Origin: Paraburkholderia diazotrophica | GTDB taxonomy: Bacteria > Pseudomonadota > Gammaproteobacteria > Burkholderiales > Burkholderiaceae | Length of the DNA: 64,000 nt | Reading direction: 5' to 3' | Assembly (NCBI RefSeq): GCF_900108945.1 | Contig: NZ_FNYE01000025.1 | Span: 58,311 to 122,310, forward strand | Shown: positions 63,521-64,000 of the stretch, in pieces | Numbering within the stretch: the first letter of the stretch is position 1 | How the letters are laid out: every line of letters begins with the position of its first letter | Notes under the pieces: model-generated | Database searches by the model: none | What the model was told of the DNA's origin: nothing | The model's input: the letters and a program-made list of their open reading frames with translations, nothing else | Position numbers and translations under genes: made by a program

Positions 63521-64000
63521 ATGAGAAGAAATCGTATGGCATTGCGTCGCGTGGCGACAGCGCTGCTGGTCGCTGGCATGATCACCGCGCACACTGCACA
63601 CGCACAGGTGACGCTCAATTTCGTCAACGCCGACATCGACCAGGTCGCCAAGGCGATTGGCGCGGCGACGGGCAAGACGATCATCGTCGACCCGCGCGTG
63701 AAAGGGCAGCTGAATCTCGTCTCCGAGAACCCGGTTCCGGAGGACCAGGCGTTGAAGACCTTGCAGTCCGCGTTGCGGATGCAGGGCTTTTCGCTGGTGC
63801 AGGATCACGGCGTGCTTAAGGTCGTGCCCGAAGCGGATGCGAAACTGCAAGGCGTGCCGACTTACGTCGGCAATGCGCCCGCGGCGCGCGGCGATCAGGT
63901 CGTCACGCAGGTCTTTCAGCTGAAGAACGAATCGGCGAACAACCTGCTGCCCGTGCTGCGTCCGCTCATCTCGCCGAACAACACGGTTGCGGCCTATCCG
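63521..64000 (+). CDS. gspD: Type II secretion outer-membrane secretin GspD, N-terminal part
   Basis: 160 residues to the window edge. Signal peptide (MRRNRMALRRVATALLVAG, cleavage after ...AHA) then QVTLNFVNADIDQVAKAIGA, GKTIIVDPRVKGQLNLVSEN and LPVLRPLISPNNTVAA, the N0 and N1 domains of secretins. GspD forms the outer-membrane pore of the general secretion pathway. A second ATG at 63536 has a GAGAAG site and is a possible true start. In Burkholderia this gene usually opens the gsp cluster. Confidence 0.93.
   Translation, partial: MRRNRMALRRVATALLVAGMITAHTAHAQVTLNFVNADIDQVAKAIGAATGKTIIVDPRVKGQLNLVSENPVPEDQALKTLQSALRMQGFSLVQDHGVLKVVPEADAKLQGVPTYVGNAPAARGDQVVTQVFQLKNESANNLLPVLRPLISPNNTVAAYP

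Overview
The window looks like the origin-proximal part of the main chromosome (chromosome 1) of a Burkholderiaceae member, most likely Paraburkholderia, Caballeronia or Burkholderia. The reasons are high GC, protein sequences typical of this family, the order atp operon - parB/parA - rsmG - mnmG, two perfect universal parS sites (TGTTTCACGTGAAACA), DnaA-box clusters, and the first gene of a type II secretion cluster (gspD) at the right end. The genus is inferred from family knowledge; no database was searched. No tRNA, rRNA, CRISPR array, insertion sequence or prophage is visible.

Left part (1-14 kb): the 5' end of a branched-chain amino-acid binding protein; trifunctional putA with two inverted GTTGCA sites upstream; a tiny membrane protein; a YeiH-type transporter; priA with two DnaA boxes upstream; hemE; a PheC-like periplasmic protein; a 780-bp gap holding a candidate structured RNA with its own terminator; and an acyl-CoA synthetase.

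14-28 kb: the complete ATP synthase operon (atpIBEFHAGDC, all on the minus strand, with a recognisable sigma-70 promoter), an SLC13/ArsB-like permease, then parB, parA, rsmG and mnmG. One parS lies inside mnmG and the other just upstream of it.

28-40 kb: two separate branched-chain amino-acid type (LivHMGF) ABC transporters. The first has livM fused to livG and two tandem paralogous binding proteins. The second has the order G-F-binding protein-H-M. Then come a GMC oxidoreductase and an MmsA-type dehydrogenase (41-43 kb), with a divergent LysR regulator.

43-54 kb: mixed housekeeping and accessory genes: a CYTH protein, phenylalanine hydroxylase phhA/phhB with a divergent Lrp regulator, a DUF3717 protein, a two-component system with strong hairpins between its genes, a SET-domain methyltransferase, an old yellow enzyme, a MOSC protein, a class-I glutamine amidotransferase and a MarR regulator with a cysteine-rich tail.

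54-58.3 kb, the most striking part: two origin-like modules in inverted orientation, about 3.3 kb apart, flank a YbdK-type ligase and a CPA2 antiporter. Each has a 29-bp DnaA-box pair, then a TTGTCCACA box, exactly 14 nt, and a TTGTTAACT(A/T)CTACTACGT element that fits a DnaA-trio. Together they look like a bipartite chromosome-1 oriC.

58-64 kb: mnmC, an HU gene with clear promoter and terminator, a CobW/COG0523 GTPase with a histidine-rich tail, a lytic transglycosylase and the start of gspD.
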